NCBI GenBank assembly: GCA_034437895.1
Contig: DAOTTO010000325.1
Span: 37,044 to 101,043 of the forward strand
Direction of reading: 5' to 3'
Source of the DNA: JANRLJ01 sp034437895
GTDB lineage: Bacteria > Chloroflexota > Anaerolineae > Aggregatilineales > Phototrophicaceae
DNA length: 64,000 bases
Shown: in pieces, positions 7,956-17,180 of the stretch
How the letters are laid out: each line of letters begins with the position of its first letter
Numbering within the stretch: the first letter of the stretch is position 1
Program-made: the position numbers and the translations under genes
The notes under the pieces: model-generated
Told to the model about the DNA's origin: nothing
Databases searched by the model: none
What the model saw: only the letters and a program-made list of their open reading frames with translations

Positions 7956-9827
7956 CTATATCTTCACAGAGACATGGCTCCCATTAGCCGTAATCGCTTC
8001 AAGTTCAGGAGAAAATTCTTCAAATTGGCGGCGGTAAAGCTGGGCATACACGCCGTTTTTGAGCAAGAGCGCATCATGTGTCCCGTCTTCGATGATACTG
8101 CCTTGTTTCATCACAAGAATACGATCCGCATCACGTACCGTGCTTAAGCGATGGGCAATTATTAAGCTCGTACGATTTTTCAAAACATGAAGCAATCCTT
8201 CCTGAATGAGCGCTTCTGTTTCGGTATCGATATTACTTGTTGCTTCATCAAGGACGAGAATGCTGTTTGGGTTATGGATAAGCGCTCGCGCTAATGCCAG
8301 CAGTTGACGCTGCCCTTGTGAAAAGTTTGCGCCTCCCGGCAGCAGTTGATAATCATACCCACCGGGTAGTTTTTCGATAAACGGTGCAGCACAAGCAGTT
8401 CGTGCCGCGCTTTTCATTTGCTCATCTGTGATCTTGGGGTCGAACAGGCGTAGATTATCCGCTACTGTGCCATTAAAACAATAAGGATTTTGTGGGACGA
8501 CCATGACACATTTCCGCAAATCCTCTAGCGCCATTTCACGCACATCAATGCCATCAATCATGACCCGCCCACTGTCAACATCATAAAAGCGTGCAATTAA
8601 ACCCGCGAGCGATGTTTTTCCGGCTCCTGTCGCGCCGACGATGGCGACCCTTTCTCCTTCTGCGATGTGTAAAGTTAGATCGCGCAGCATAGGGGCATCC
8701 GCTTCATAGCTGAAATTCACATGGTCAAGCGTAATCGTGTGGCGGGGTTTCTCTTCGATCTTGACAGGGTTTTTCGGATTAACGATATTCGGCTCAACAC
8801 TCAGCATTCGTGCAATGCGCTCACCGGCAGAAAGCGCACTTTGAATTTGTGCGAACTGTTCAGAAAGCTGCAAAATCGGTTCAAAACTGCGGCGGGTATA
8901 TTGAATAAATGAAATCAGCATACCGAGTGTCGCCCAACCTGCTAACACGCCATTTCCACCGCCATAAAGCACCATTGCTAAACTGACCGTCGTGAGAATT
9001 TGCAGGATGGAAGCGAAAATTGTGTATTGGTCACGCATTTCCATGTGAATTTCACGGTAGTCGTGATTGACTCGATCAAATTCATCAAGACTCTGCTTTT
9101 GCCTGCCAAAAAGCTGGACGATCAACATACCATTAAACTGCTCATTGAGGAGGGATTGATATTCCCCAACCAATTTATGAAAATGGGAAGAGGCCGCACG
9201 AATCCTTTTACGAAAATACACTGTCGTAAATGTCATAACGGGCAAAACACACAAGCCCAAAATGGCTAATTGCCAGTTAAGTGCGAACATTACGACAATA
9301 ATGCCCACCAACGTGACAAGGTTACTGGCGACAATGACGATACTCGTGGAAAGAAGTTCCGTGAGCGCTTCAATATCGTTGGAAAGCCGTGCAACAAGTA
9401 AGCCTACCGGCGTTTTATTAAAAAAGCGCATATCCTGCTTCAGAATATGCTCAAAAAGTGTCTGACGCATATTCACGAGCGCGTTTTGCCCTACAGTTTG
9501 CAGCAGATAAATCTGACCAAAGCGCAGTACAAACAATAACGGAATAGAACCGAAATAGACGAAAGCGTAAGCCCATAAGCTATTCAAGTCTTGATTGGCA
9601 ATCGGCCCATCAACCGCCCGCTGAATCAGATAAGGTGGCAGCAGCGAAAGCCCCGTTATACATAAGAGCAAAACGAAAACCACTGCAAGCTGCTTCCAAA
9701 ACGGCGCGACAAATTTCGACAATAAGAGGATTAAAAAGCGATCACTGACCCGACTATCGGTAGGGATCGTCCCCTCGACCTGAACTGACGGTTTAACAGA
9801 CGCAGTTGTAGCTTTAATTTTTGGCAT
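7956..9827 (-). CDS. ABC exporter half-transporter, partner with consensus Walker B (623 aa)
   Basis: A full-length half-transporter: six membrane segments (residues about 40-340) then an ATPase domain. Walker A is GATGAGKTS, the signature is FSQGQ rather than LSGGQ, and Walker B plus catalytic Glu is ILVLDEATSNID, with switch His in IIAHRLSTV. Its start overlaps the upstream half-transporter by 14 nt, so the two are made together and should form a heterodimer of the BmrCD/TM287-288 type. It supplies the non-consensus signature to the partner's degenerate site, a known pairing in asymmetric exporters. The substrate (drug, lipid or peptide) cannot be inferred. Confidence 0.9.
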   Translation of the reverse strand: MPKIKATTASVKPSVQVEGTIPTDSRVSDRFLILLLSKFVAPFWKQLAVVFVLLLCITGLSLLPPYLIQRAVDGPIANQDLNSLWAYAFVYFGSIPLLFVLRFGQIYLLQTVGQNALVNMRQTLFEHILKQDMRFFNKTPVGLLVARLSNDIEALTELLSTSIVIVASNLVTLVGIIVVMFALNWQLAILGLCVLPVMTFTTVYFRKRIRAASSHFHKLVGEYQSLLNEQFNGMLIVQLFGRQKQSLDEFDRVNHDYREIHMEMRDQYTIFASILQILTTVSLAMVLYGGGNGVLAGWATLGMLISFIQYTRRSFEPILQLSEQFAQIQSALSAGERIARMLSVEPNIVNPKNPVKIEEKPRHTITLDHVNFSYEADAPMLRDLTLHIAEGERVAIVGATGAGKTSLAGLIARFYDVDSGRVMIDGIDVREMALEDLRKCVMVVPQNPYCFNGTVADNLRLFDPKITDEQMKSAARTACAAPFIEKLPGGYDYQLLPGGANFSQGQRQLLALARALIHNPNSILVLDEATSNIDTETEALIQEGLLHVLKNRTSLIIAHRLSTVRDADRILVMKQGSIIEDGTHDALLLKNGVYAQLYRRQFEEFSPELEAITANGSHVSVKI

Positions 9828-11610
9828 AGTTGGCCTCCTCTGGGTTCATTTCCTCATCGCTTTCAGTACTCATCTCGCGCTCGACCATACGCGCATATAA
9901 GCCGTTATGAGCGATTAACTCATGATGCTTTCCTTGTTCGACAATTTGCCCCTCATCCATCACGACAATAAAATCCGCATCTTTCACCGTCGCAATCCGA
10001 TGAGCGATAATCAGGCTGGTGCGCGATTTAAATACTTGGCGCAAATCTGCCAGAATATCCGCAGCAGTTTGGGTGTCTACGCTAGATAGTGCGTCGTCTA
10101 ATACCAAAATTGCCGGGTCACGAATAATCGCCCGCGCAATCGCCACGCGCTGTTTTTGTCCGCCGGAAAGCATCACCCCTTTTTCGCCGACTAGAGTATC
10201 CAGACCACGCGGGAGCTGTGGTAAATCGTTGCTCACCCGTGAAATATGAACCACACGATCAACACTATCGTCCGCGATGTTATCTCTCCCCATACGGATA
10301 TTATCCTGAAGCGGCTGACTGAAGAGAAATGTCGATTGTGGCACATACGCAATAGCGCGGCGCAAATCATCTAAAACTAATGTGCGAGCGTCTGCCCCAT
10401 CAATCATGACGCGGCCTTCTGTCGGATCCATCACCCGCGCCAGCAAATTCATAAGGAGTGTTTTCCCACATCCCGTCGGCCCCACAAATGCGACAACCGA
10501 GCCTGCTGGAACGTGGAGCGAAATATCGTGCAAAACCCAATGATTGTCTATCTTGATGCCGATATTTTCAAAAATGATTTCGCCACAGGGTATCTTAAGC
10601 GACTTTGCGTCTTGTTCATCCGCGATTTTGGCAGGCTGCAAAAGTGGCGTAAGCCGGACTAATGCGCCGCGTGTTTGCTGCAAGCGCTGATAAATGGTGC
10701 CAATTTGAAGCAGCGCCGTACTGATGAGGCCGAGATAAATCAAAAATTGTGCGAAGTTACCCACCGTCAATGACCCATTGACCGCCATTATCCCCCCGAA
10801 TACCACGACAATCCCCGATGTGGCCTCACTAATCATATTCGGCAGCATTCCGACTGGTTCATTACGCCGCTTAAAATAGAGCCACCGCCTTCGATATTCT
10901 AAGTTTTCTTGGTGGAACTTCTCCGCTGCGCCTGCTTCTTTACCCGAAGTCTTAACCGTCTGTATCCCGCTGATGACATCTTGCACCAGACCAGAAACAT
11001 TGCCGGCTTGATCTTGAACTTGTTCAAACATCGGAACAAGGGCGCGACCAGCACGTAACTGAAATATAGTCGAAATAGTTAAGACAATAAAAACGATTAA
11101 AGTAAGGGGCAGATTGACCGTAGCAAGCAAGAAAAATGCCATAATAACAGAAAGCACCGCACTGCCAATGCGGTTTAGTCCAAGCGCCAGCAAACGCCAG
11201 ATCATTTCCAGATCGCTATTCATACGAGAGATCAAGTCGCCTGTTGTATAGCTTTGGTAGAAACCTTGCTCCAATGTCACCAGATTGCTGAACAAAGTTT
11301 TACGAACATCATAAACCACCGAGTAGGCCACATCGCCGCTGTAGGTGCGCTGCCCGTAAAATGCTGCCAGTGTAATGAGCGCAAACACCACCAGTAAGAA
11401 AATATCCCCGGCTAGTTGTTGTAATGAAATACCTTCACGGACATGATCGATAATCTGACCAATCAAATAAGGTTCAGCCGCCGCCGTAATTCCGCCTAGA
11501 ATTCCCGACACAAGGGCTGCAATAGTGTGAGTTTTATGTCCCACCACAAATCGCCACAGCCAACGCATGTCTGCTTGTGGGCTTCCTGTGTTGTCTCCTT
11601 GCTTCGTCAT
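9814..11610 (-). CDS. ABC exporter half-transporter, degenerate Walker B partner (598 aa)
   Basis: First gene of the two-gene exporter operon. Six N-terminal membrane helices precede the ATPase domain with Walker A GPTGCGKTL, a normal signature LSGGQ and Walker B ILVLDDALSSVD, where Asp replaces the catalytic Glu. The switch His is kept (IIAHRIATV). This is the degenerate-site subunit of a heterodimeric exporter; the consensus site is completed by its own LSGGQ and the partner's Walker motifs. The C-terminus is acidic (ESDEEMNPEEANYAKN). AGAGGA lies 11 nt before the ATG, with a decoy out-of-frame ATG in between. The gene reads away from the sugar-acid operon, with 321 nt between the two starts. 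Confidence 0.9.
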   Translation of the reverse strand: MTKQGDNTGSPQADMRWLWRFVVGHKTHTIAALVSGILGGITAAAEPYLIGQIIDHVREGISLQQLAGDIFLLVVFALITLAAFYGQRTYSGDVAYSVVYDVRKTLFSNLVTLEQGFYQSYTTGDLISRMNSDLEMIWRLLALGLNRIGSAVLSVIMAFFLLATVNLPLTLIVFIVLTISTIFQLRAGRALVPMFEQVQDQAGNVSGLVQDVISGIQTVKTSGKEAGAAEKFHQENLEYRRRWLYFKRRNEPVGMLPNMISEATSGIVVVFGGIMAVNGSLTVGNFAQFLIYLGLISTALLQIGTIYQRLQQTRGALVRLTPLLQPAKIADEQDAKSLKIPCGEIIFENIGIKIDNHWVLHDISLHVPAGSVVAFVGPTGCGKTLLMNLLARVMDPTEGRVMIDGADARTLVLDDLRRAIAYVPQSTFLFSQPLQDNIRMGRDNIADDSVDRVVHISRVSNDLPQLPRGLDTLVGEKGVMLSGGQKQRVAIARAIIRDPAILVLDDALSSVDTQTAADILADLRQVFKSRTSLIIAHRIATVKDADFIVVMDEGQIVEQGKHHELIAHNGLYARMVEREMSTESDEEMNPEEANYAKN

Positions 11611-11931
11611 GAGCGCATAGTTCCTCTTTAGCTTGTTATTTCCTGACTTTCTATCGTATCAGCCGAAGTTAATGCCAACTAAAACCAATCATGAAAAAAC
11701 GTAGAAAATCATCCTCATAAATATGAATATTTGATAAGTGCCTATCGTAAACGCATCAAAAAGATTTTTAAAGGCTCTTAAAAGGTCATCTAAATAAAAT
11801 CTGGCGGCCACTTTGGATATTTTGCGGCTCTTTCTCAAAATTCAATCTTGAGGCACAATCAGGCTATCTCATGAAAGTAATTATTTGCTGAAGGCTTGCA
11901 GGCTAACAGCTTATTGCTAAAGGCAAACTTG
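11611..11931. other. Divergent intergenic region, 321 bp
   Basis: AT-rich spacer between the exporter operon (leftward) and the sugar-acid operon (rightward). It must hold at least two promoters, but I find no convincing -35/-10 pair on either strand. No ORF of significance and no strong hairpin is seen. Confidence 0.5.
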
Positions 11932-12966
11932 ATGTATCTCATCGAAAGTGAAATTAACGAACAACCCGCAGTCATTCACCGCATCATCACAGAACAAGCA
12001 GAAAACGCCAAAAGAATTGCGGCGGCAATTCGTGAATTTAACCCGACATTCGTCTGTATTGCTGCGCGGGGTACATCGGATAATGCTGGTCGTTACGCGC
12101 AATATCTCATGGGAATAGAAGCGCGGCTTCCGGTAATGCTGGCAACTCCTTCGGTACATACCTTATACGAGGCTGCGCCCGATCTCTCCCGCGCATTGGT
12201 AATTGGCATTTCTCAGTCAGGCCACTCAGAAGATATTTATCGTGTTATCACCGATGCGCGTTCGCAAGGAGCGCTTACATTAAGCATCACGAACAATGCT
12301 AGCTCTCGCATCGCGCAAACGGCTGCCTATCATTTTGACCTCTTGGCTGGCGAAGAACTCAGCATCGCCGCCACAAAAACCTATACGGCGCAATTAACGG
12401 CTGTTGCGCTGCTGGTGGCGACATTGGTCGACAAATCAGAATTGTACTCACAACTTTCTACCTTATCTGACCTTGTTAAAGATACACTACTTTTGAGTGA
12501 GGCTATCCCCCGCTGGACAGAGCGCTACCGTTATATGGAGCATTTTGCCTCCATCGGACGCGGTTACAATTATTGCACAGCCTTTGAAATCAGTTTGAAG
12601 GTCAAAGAACTTTGCTCTGTCATCAGTGAACAATACAGCGAGGCGGATTTTCGGCACGGCCCGATTGCCATTATCAAACCGGGCTTTCCTGCACTTGTGG
12701 TTGCACCAGATGGAAAACCCGTACATGGCTTAATTGATTTATTGGAGATGCTGCGCCAGCGTAAAGCGGAGTGTTTAGTGATTTCCAATCATCCCGACGC
12801 GCTTGGGTTCGCCAAAAACGGAATGCGTTTGCCCCAACAACCTGAATGGCTTACGCCGATTACGGCTGTTATTCCCGGTCAAGTTTTTGCCATGAATTTA
12901 GCCCTTGTGAGGGGGCTACCCGTAGATAAACCTGAAGGTCTGACTAAAGTGACCAATACTATTTGA
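11932..12966 (+). CDS. SIS-domain sugar isomerase/deaminase-like protein
   Basis: A 344-residue protein made of two sugar-isomerase (SIS) domains like the isomerase half of GlmS. CIAARGTSDNAGRYAQYL (near residue 48) and GISQSGHSEDIY (near residue 90) are the phosphosugar-binding loops, and the second SIS domain contains GRGYNYCTAFEISLKVKE. The glutaminase half of GlmS is absent. Stand-alone proteins of this type act as amino-sugar-phosphate deaminases (AgaS, NagB-II) or fructosamine deglycases (FrlB). The frame could open with a TTG at 11896, but ATG 11932 has AAAGG upstream and begins at the conserved ESEINEQP stretch. First gene of the sugar-acid operon; the next start lies 12 nt past this stop. 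Confidence 0.8.
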   Translation: MYLIESEINEQPAVIHRIITEQAENAKRIAAAIREFNPTFVCIAARGTSDNAGRYAQYLMGIEARLPVMLATPSVHTLYEAAPDLSRALVIGISQSGHSEDIYRVITDARSQGALTLSITNNASSRIAQTAAYHFDLLAGEELSIAATKTYTAQLTAVALLVATLVDKSELYSQLSTLSDLVKDTLLLSEAIPRWTERYRYMEHFASIGRGYNYCTAFEISLKVKELCSVISEQYSEADFRHGPIAIIKPGFPALVVAPDGKPVHGLIDLLEMLRQRKAECLVISNHPDALGFAKNGMRLPQQPEWLTPITAVIPGQVFAMNLALVRGLPVDKPEGLTKVTNTI

Positions 12967-12977
12967 GCGAGGCAGTC

Positions 12978-14258
12978 ATGTCAAATTTATACGCCGATCT
13001 TGACTCATACGCCATCGCCCCACCCGGCGAACTACTAAATGAAGCTGCGATTCATACTGCGCTACAAAAGGGACTCAGCGGAAAATTTAAGAATGCCCGC
13101 GTATTAGTCCTTATTCCCGACCACACGCGCACTTTGCCATTACCCCAGCTATTTCGCTTGATTGTGCAGGCTCTTGAAGATTTAGAATCGCTCGATTTTA
13201 TGGTTGCATTAGGCACACATCCGCCCCTCGATGATGATGCGCTATACAAACTCGTTGGCATTAGCCCGGAACAACATCTCGAAGAATATGCCCATATTGG
13301 TCTGATGAATCACGACTGGGATGACCCGAATGCGCTGACGCAGATTGGGCTTTTTACGCAAGATCATATTAAAGCTATTGCAGGTGATTATTGGCATCCT
13401 TCACTTGGTGGGGATGTCCCGGTACGGATTAACCGCCTCGCGCTCGAATATGACCAAATCCTGATTTTGGGGCCGACCTTTCCGCATGAAGTCGTTGGTT
13501 TTTCTGGTGGGGCAAAATATCTTTTTCCTGGTATTTCAGGCGCAGAAATGATTAACGTCACCCATTGGTTAGGCGCTCTAATTACGATCATGGGTACAAT
13601 TGGTATTGAGCATACCCCCATGCGTAAAATGATCCATCTTGCGACCACAATGGTCAAAACACCGATCAAACTGGTGAGCCTTACTGTTATCAAAGATGGC
13701 CTCGCAGGACTCTTTATTGGCTCTCATCTAAGCGCTTTTCATGCCGCCGCACAGTTGTCTTCCGAGCGCCATATCACATGGGTGGATACCCCCTATCAGC
13801 GTGTGTTGTCTGTTGCGCCCCCGATGTATGATGAACTTTGGGTTGCCGCTAAAGCAATGTATAAGATGGAGCCAGCCATTGCCACTGGGGGTGAGGTAGT
13901 TATTTATGCCCCGCACCTCAAGACAGTCAGCCACGTACATGGTAAATACATCTACAAGGTAGGTTATCACATCCGAGATTATTTTCTAAGTCAGTGGGAT
14001 TTATTTAAAGATATTCCGCTTGGTGTGTTAGCCCACAGCACACATTTGCGCGGCGCAGGTACGCACATCAACGGCATAGAGTATCCCCGAATTCAAGTTA
14101 CTTTATCCTCACAAATATCCCCCGAAGATTGTGCCAAGCTCAATCTGGGCTATATTGACCCTGCCAAAATTGATGTTTCACAATGGCAAAACCGTCAAGA
14201 AGAAGGCGTACTTTACGTCCCTAAAGCGGGCGAAATGCTTTATCGACTTAGATCATGA
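12978..14258 (+). CDS. LarA-family (DUF2088) nickel-dependent racemase/epimerase homologue
   Basis: A 426-residue LarA-like protein. LarA isomerises alpha-hydroxyacids using a nickel-pincer nucleotide bound to Lys184 and His200, with His108 and His174 as catalytic bases. Here His170-x9-Lys180-x15-His196 (in PHEVVGFSGGAK and VTHW) reproduces the His174/Lys184/His200 spacing exactly, GTH (His81) fits His108, and PDHTR (Arg51) fits the substrate-binding Arg. The cofactor-binding and catalytic set thus looks intact. ATG 12978 has GAGG 5 nt upstream and is preferred over a TTG at 12963. It overlaps the FGGY kinase start by 4 nt (ATGA). Placement with a sugar kinase and uronate isomerase points to a sugar acid, not lactate. 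The cofactor genes larB, larC and larE are not in this window. Confidence 0.8.
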   Translation: MSNLYADLDSYAIAPPGELLNEAAIHTALQKGLSGKFKNARVLVLIPDHTRTLPLPQLFRLIVQALEDLESLDFMVALGTHPPLDDDALYKLVGISPEQHLEEYAHIGLMNHDWDDPNALTQIGLFTQDHIKAIAGDYWHPSLGGDVPVRINRLALEYDQILILGPTFPHEVVGFSGGAKYLFPGISGAEMINVTHWLGALITIMGTIGIEHTPMRKMIHLATTMVKTPIKLVSLTVIKDGLAGLFIGSHLSAFHAAAQLSSERHITWVDTPYQRVLSVAPPMYDELWVAAKAMYKMEPAIATGGEVVIYAPHLKTVSHVHGKYIYKVGYHIRDYFLSQWDLFKDIPLGVLAHSTHLRGAGTHINGIEYPRIQVTLSSQISPEDCAKLNLGYIDPAKIDVSQWQNRQEEGVLYVPKAGEMLYRLRS

Positions 14259-15712
14259 CAATCTTAGTCATTGATATTGGCAGCTCATCCGTCAGAGCAA
14301 TGCTTTTTGACACGCACGCACGTCTCATTGAAGGTGCTGTTGCTATCCAAAAGTACGAATTTACGACCCTCCCGCTGGGTGCATCTACTATTGAATCTCT
14401 CGAACTACGAAACCATGTCGAAGCCTGCATTGATGAAATTCTCCAGCATCCTCGTGCCGACGAAATTCAAGCTGTCGGCATGGATACATTCGTCGGCAAT
14501 ATTATGGGCATTGATTCATCGGGCAATCCGCTAACCCCGATTTATACCTATGCCGATACACGCAGCAGTGAAGATGTCGAGCAGCTTAGATTGGCGGTTG
14601 ATCTTTTAGAGACTCATCAAAGAACGGGTTGCCCGCATCACACTGCATATTTACCGGGGCGTTTACACTGGCTCTATCGTACAGGACAGGCGGATGAGGT
14701 CGTAAAATGGGTCGATTTTGCGACGTATCTTTACATATCTTGGTTTGGGAAGTCCGATATGCCTTGCAGCTATTCAGTGGCGACATGGAGCGGCTTGTTT
14801 AATCGAAATGCTTTGTCTTGGGATGCTGAATGGTTGCGTATTTTAGACCTTAGTGTGAACGCATTTCCGCCGTTACTGGACTACGATACGCCCCAAATTG
14901 GCCTATCCCCTCTATACATTCGGCGTTGGGCGTTACTACACGATGTGCCATTTTTCCTCGCTTTAGGCGACGGTGCGGCGGCAAATGTAGGATCAGGATG
15001 TGTAAATGAAAACTATATCGCGCTTACATTAGGGACAACTGCCGCGCTGCGTGTGGTTACAAACCGCCAGATACCCGTTCCCGTAGGACTCTGGAGCTAT
15101 CGTGTTGATAAAAATCTCCACCTTGTCGGCGGCGCGACCAGTGAGGGTGGCAATATCTTCCAATGGGCGAGGGAAACGCTGGCATTCAATGATTTAACCC
15201 GTCTCGATGCAGCGATTGCCGATCAACCAACCGATTCGCATGGCTTGACCCTCTTACCCTTATTTGCAGGTGAGCGAAGTCCCGGCTGGCGAGCCGATGC
15301 GACAGGAGCGATTATCGGGCTGCGTTTATCGACAACGCCGCTTAATATCGTCCATGCCGCACTAGAAGGTATTGCGTTACGGTTAGGATTGATTGCCGAG
15401 CAGCTTGACCCAATAACATCCTCTGATACAGTTGTGGTCGCTGGAGGTGGCGCGATTAACGCCTCCCCGGCTTGGGCGCAAATCATTACCAATACTTTAA
15501 ATCGCCCTCTTCACCTGACAAATGAGACAGAACTCACAGCACGCGGAACAGCATTACTGACCTTGAAAGCGTTGGGCAAAATTAATTCCATTAATGCGCT
15601 GCCTGTAATTTCAAAAGTCCTCATACCACAACCTGAAGCTGTTGAAAAACTCCTCAAAGCCCGTTTACGTCAGCAAGACATCTATCAAAGACTTTACGGA
15701 TTACCCTTATGA
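14255..15712 (+). CDS. FGGY-family carbohydrate kinase, gluconokinase-like
   Basis: A 485-residue ATP-dependent sugar kinase of the actin-like fold. The N-terminal phosphate loop is VIDIGSSSVRAMLFD (residues 4-18). The second half has TLGTTAALR, the block GERSPGWRADATGAIIGL and the adenosine motif VVVAGGGAINASPAW, all as in FGGY kinases. The GERxPxWxxxAxGxxxGL version is closest to gluconokinase and xylulokinase. ATGA overlaps at both ends (with the LarA homologue and with uxaC) show tight translational coupling. In a uronate operon, a kinase for gluconate or another aldonate is the most natural role; the exact substrate is inferred. Confidence 0.8.
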   Translation: MTILVIDIGSSSVRAMLFDTHARLIEGAVAIQKYEFTTLPLGASTIESLELRNHVEACIDEILQHPRADEIQAVGMDTFVGNIMGIDSSGNPLTPIYTYADTRSSEDVEQLRLAVDLLETHQRTGCPHHTAYLPGRLHWLYRTGQADEVVKWVDFATYLYISWFGKSDMPCSYSVATWSGLFNRNALSWDAEWLRILDLSVNAFPPLLDYDTPQIGLSPLYIRRWALLHDVPFFLALGDGAAANVGSGCVNENYIALTLGTTAALRVVTNRQIPVPVGLWSYRVDKNLHLVGGATSEGGNIFQWARETLAFNDLTRLDAAIADQPTDSHGLTLLPLFAGERSPGWRADATGAIIGLRLSTTPLNIVHAALEGIALRLGLIAEQLDPITSSDTVVVAGGGAINASPAWAQIITNTLNRPLHLTNETELTARGTALLTLKALGKINSINALPVISKVLIPQPEAVEKLLKARLRQQDIYQRLYGLPL

Positions 15713-17115
15713 GCAAACTTATGCTTTCTCCAGATCGCTATTTTGACCCAGACCCGGCGCAGAAATCCATCGCCGGAAAGCTTTATGACTCCGTCGCTGA
15801 TTTGCCCCTAATCTGTCCACATGGGCATGTTGACCCGCGTCTCTTTGCCGACCCGAATGCGACCTTCGGTAGCCCAGCCGAATTGCTCATCATCCCCGAT
15901 CACTATGTTTTTCGCATGTTATATTCGCAGGGGATTTCGTTGGAAAGCCTCGGCATTCCACGTCTTGACGGCAGCAAGGTCGAAACAGACCATCGGAAAA
16001 TTTGGCAAGTTTTCGCCAATAATTTTTATTTGTTTCGGGGTACGCCAACGGGTATGTGGCTGAATCACGAATTGAGCGAAGTCTTCAGCGTGACAGAAAA
16101 ATTGACAAGCGCAAACGCTCAAGAGATTTACGGCCACATCGACGCGAAACTGAAATTACCTGAGTTTAAGCCCCGCGCCTTATTTGAAAAATTCAATATC
16201 GAAGTGTTGGCGACTACCGATGCAGCTACTGATACGCTGGAGCACCACAAAGCTATACGTGACTTCGGCTGGAATGGGCGAATCATCCCCACTTTCCGGC
16301 CTGATGGTGTGATAAATATAGATACCCCCAACTGGCGGCAAAATATTGATAAATTGAGCGAAGTCAGCGGGATCGATATTCACAATTACAAGACATTTAT
16401 TCAGGCCTTAGAAAACCGCCGCGAGTATTTTAAGTTGATGGACGCAACGGCAACCGATCATGCCGCCCTAAGTGCCGCAGCCGAACCTCAGCTTGTGGAA
16501 AGGCTCTTTCACCTCGCATTGATTGGAGAAACATCGCCCGAAGATGCACCTATATTTACAGCACACATGCTGTACGAAATGGCGCGAATGAGTGTCGAGG
16601 ACGGCCTAGTAATGCAGTTTCATGTCGGGTCATTCCGCAATCATAATGATGGGGTTTTTGAACAGTTTGGCAGCGATAAAGGCAGCGATATTCCGATAGC
16701 AGCAGAATTCACCCGTACATTAAAGTCCATTTTGGACGAATTTAGCAATCATCCCAAACTAAAGATTATCGTATTCACACTGGACGAATCCACTTACACC
16801 CGCGAACTTGCACCGTTAGCAGGTCATTATCCGGCGCTCAAGCTGGGGCCGCCTTGGTGGTTCCATGATAGTTTGAACGGGATGCGCCGTTATTTCGATC
16901 AAGTGATGGAAACGGCGGGGCTGTATAACACTGTTGGGTTTAATGACGACACAAGGGCGTTTCCATCGATTCCGGCGCGTCATGATCTGTGGCGGCGGAC
17001 AGCGGCGAACTGGATTGCGGGTTTGGTTGTGCGCGGAATTATCGATATGGAAGACGCGCAGGCGATGAGTCGCGCCTGCGCGTATGATTTAGCAAAGGCC
17101 GCCTATAATTTGTAA
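15709..17115 (+). CDS. uxaC: Glucuronate (uronate) isomerase
   Basis: A 468-residue amidohydrolase-superfamily enzyme that converts D-glucuronate to D-fructuronate and D-galacturonate to D-tagaturonate. The opening FDPDP and the metal-binding LICPHGHVDPRLFAD (residues 33-47) are diagnostic, as are MQFHVGSFRNHN near residue 302 and the C-terminal GFNDDTRAFPSIPARHDLWRR. Length matches UxaC. It is the last gene of the operon, overlapping the kinase stop by 4 nt, and ends before a bidirectional terminator. The reductase (UxaB/UxuB), dehydratase (UxaA/UxuA) and KDG kinase usually found with it are absent. Confidence 0.92.
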   Translation: MSKLMLSPDRYFDPDPAQKSIAGKLYDSVADLPLICPHGHVDPRLFADPNATFGSPAELLIIPDHYVFRMLYSQGISLESLGIPRLDGSKVETDHRKIWQVFANNFYLFRGTPTGMWLNHELSEVFSVTEKLTSANAQEIYGHIDAKLKLPEFKPRALFEKFNIEVLATTDAATDTLEHHKAIRDFGWNGRIIPTFRPDGVINIDTPNWRQNIDKLSEVSGIDIHNYKTFIQALENRREYFKLMDATATDHAALSAAAEPQLVERLFHLALIGETSPEDAPIFTAHMLYEMARMSVEDGLVMQFHVGSFRNHNDGVFEQFGSDKGSDIPIAAEFTRTLKSILDEFSNHPKLKIIVFTLDESTYTRELAPLAGHYPALKLGPPWWFHDSLNGMRRYFDQVMETAGLYNTVGFNDDTRAFPSIPARHDLWRRTAANWIAGLVVRGIIDMEDAQAMSRACAYDLAKAAYNL

Positions 17116-17131
17116 CGGCAGGTCGCTAAAG

Positions 17132-17178
17132 AGTGACAAGTTAGACGTGGTTATGACTTTCAACTTGTCACTTTTAAC
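17132..17178. terminator. Bidirectional terminator between uxaC and an ABC exporter operon
   Basis: An 11-bp perfect stem (AGTGACAAGTT at 17132-17142 with its complement at 17162-17172) and a 19-nt loop. TTTTAACCTTT follows on the + strand, and the A-rich left flank gives CTTT on the - strand. It sits between two convergent genes. Confidence 0.75.
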
Positions 17179-17180
17179 CT

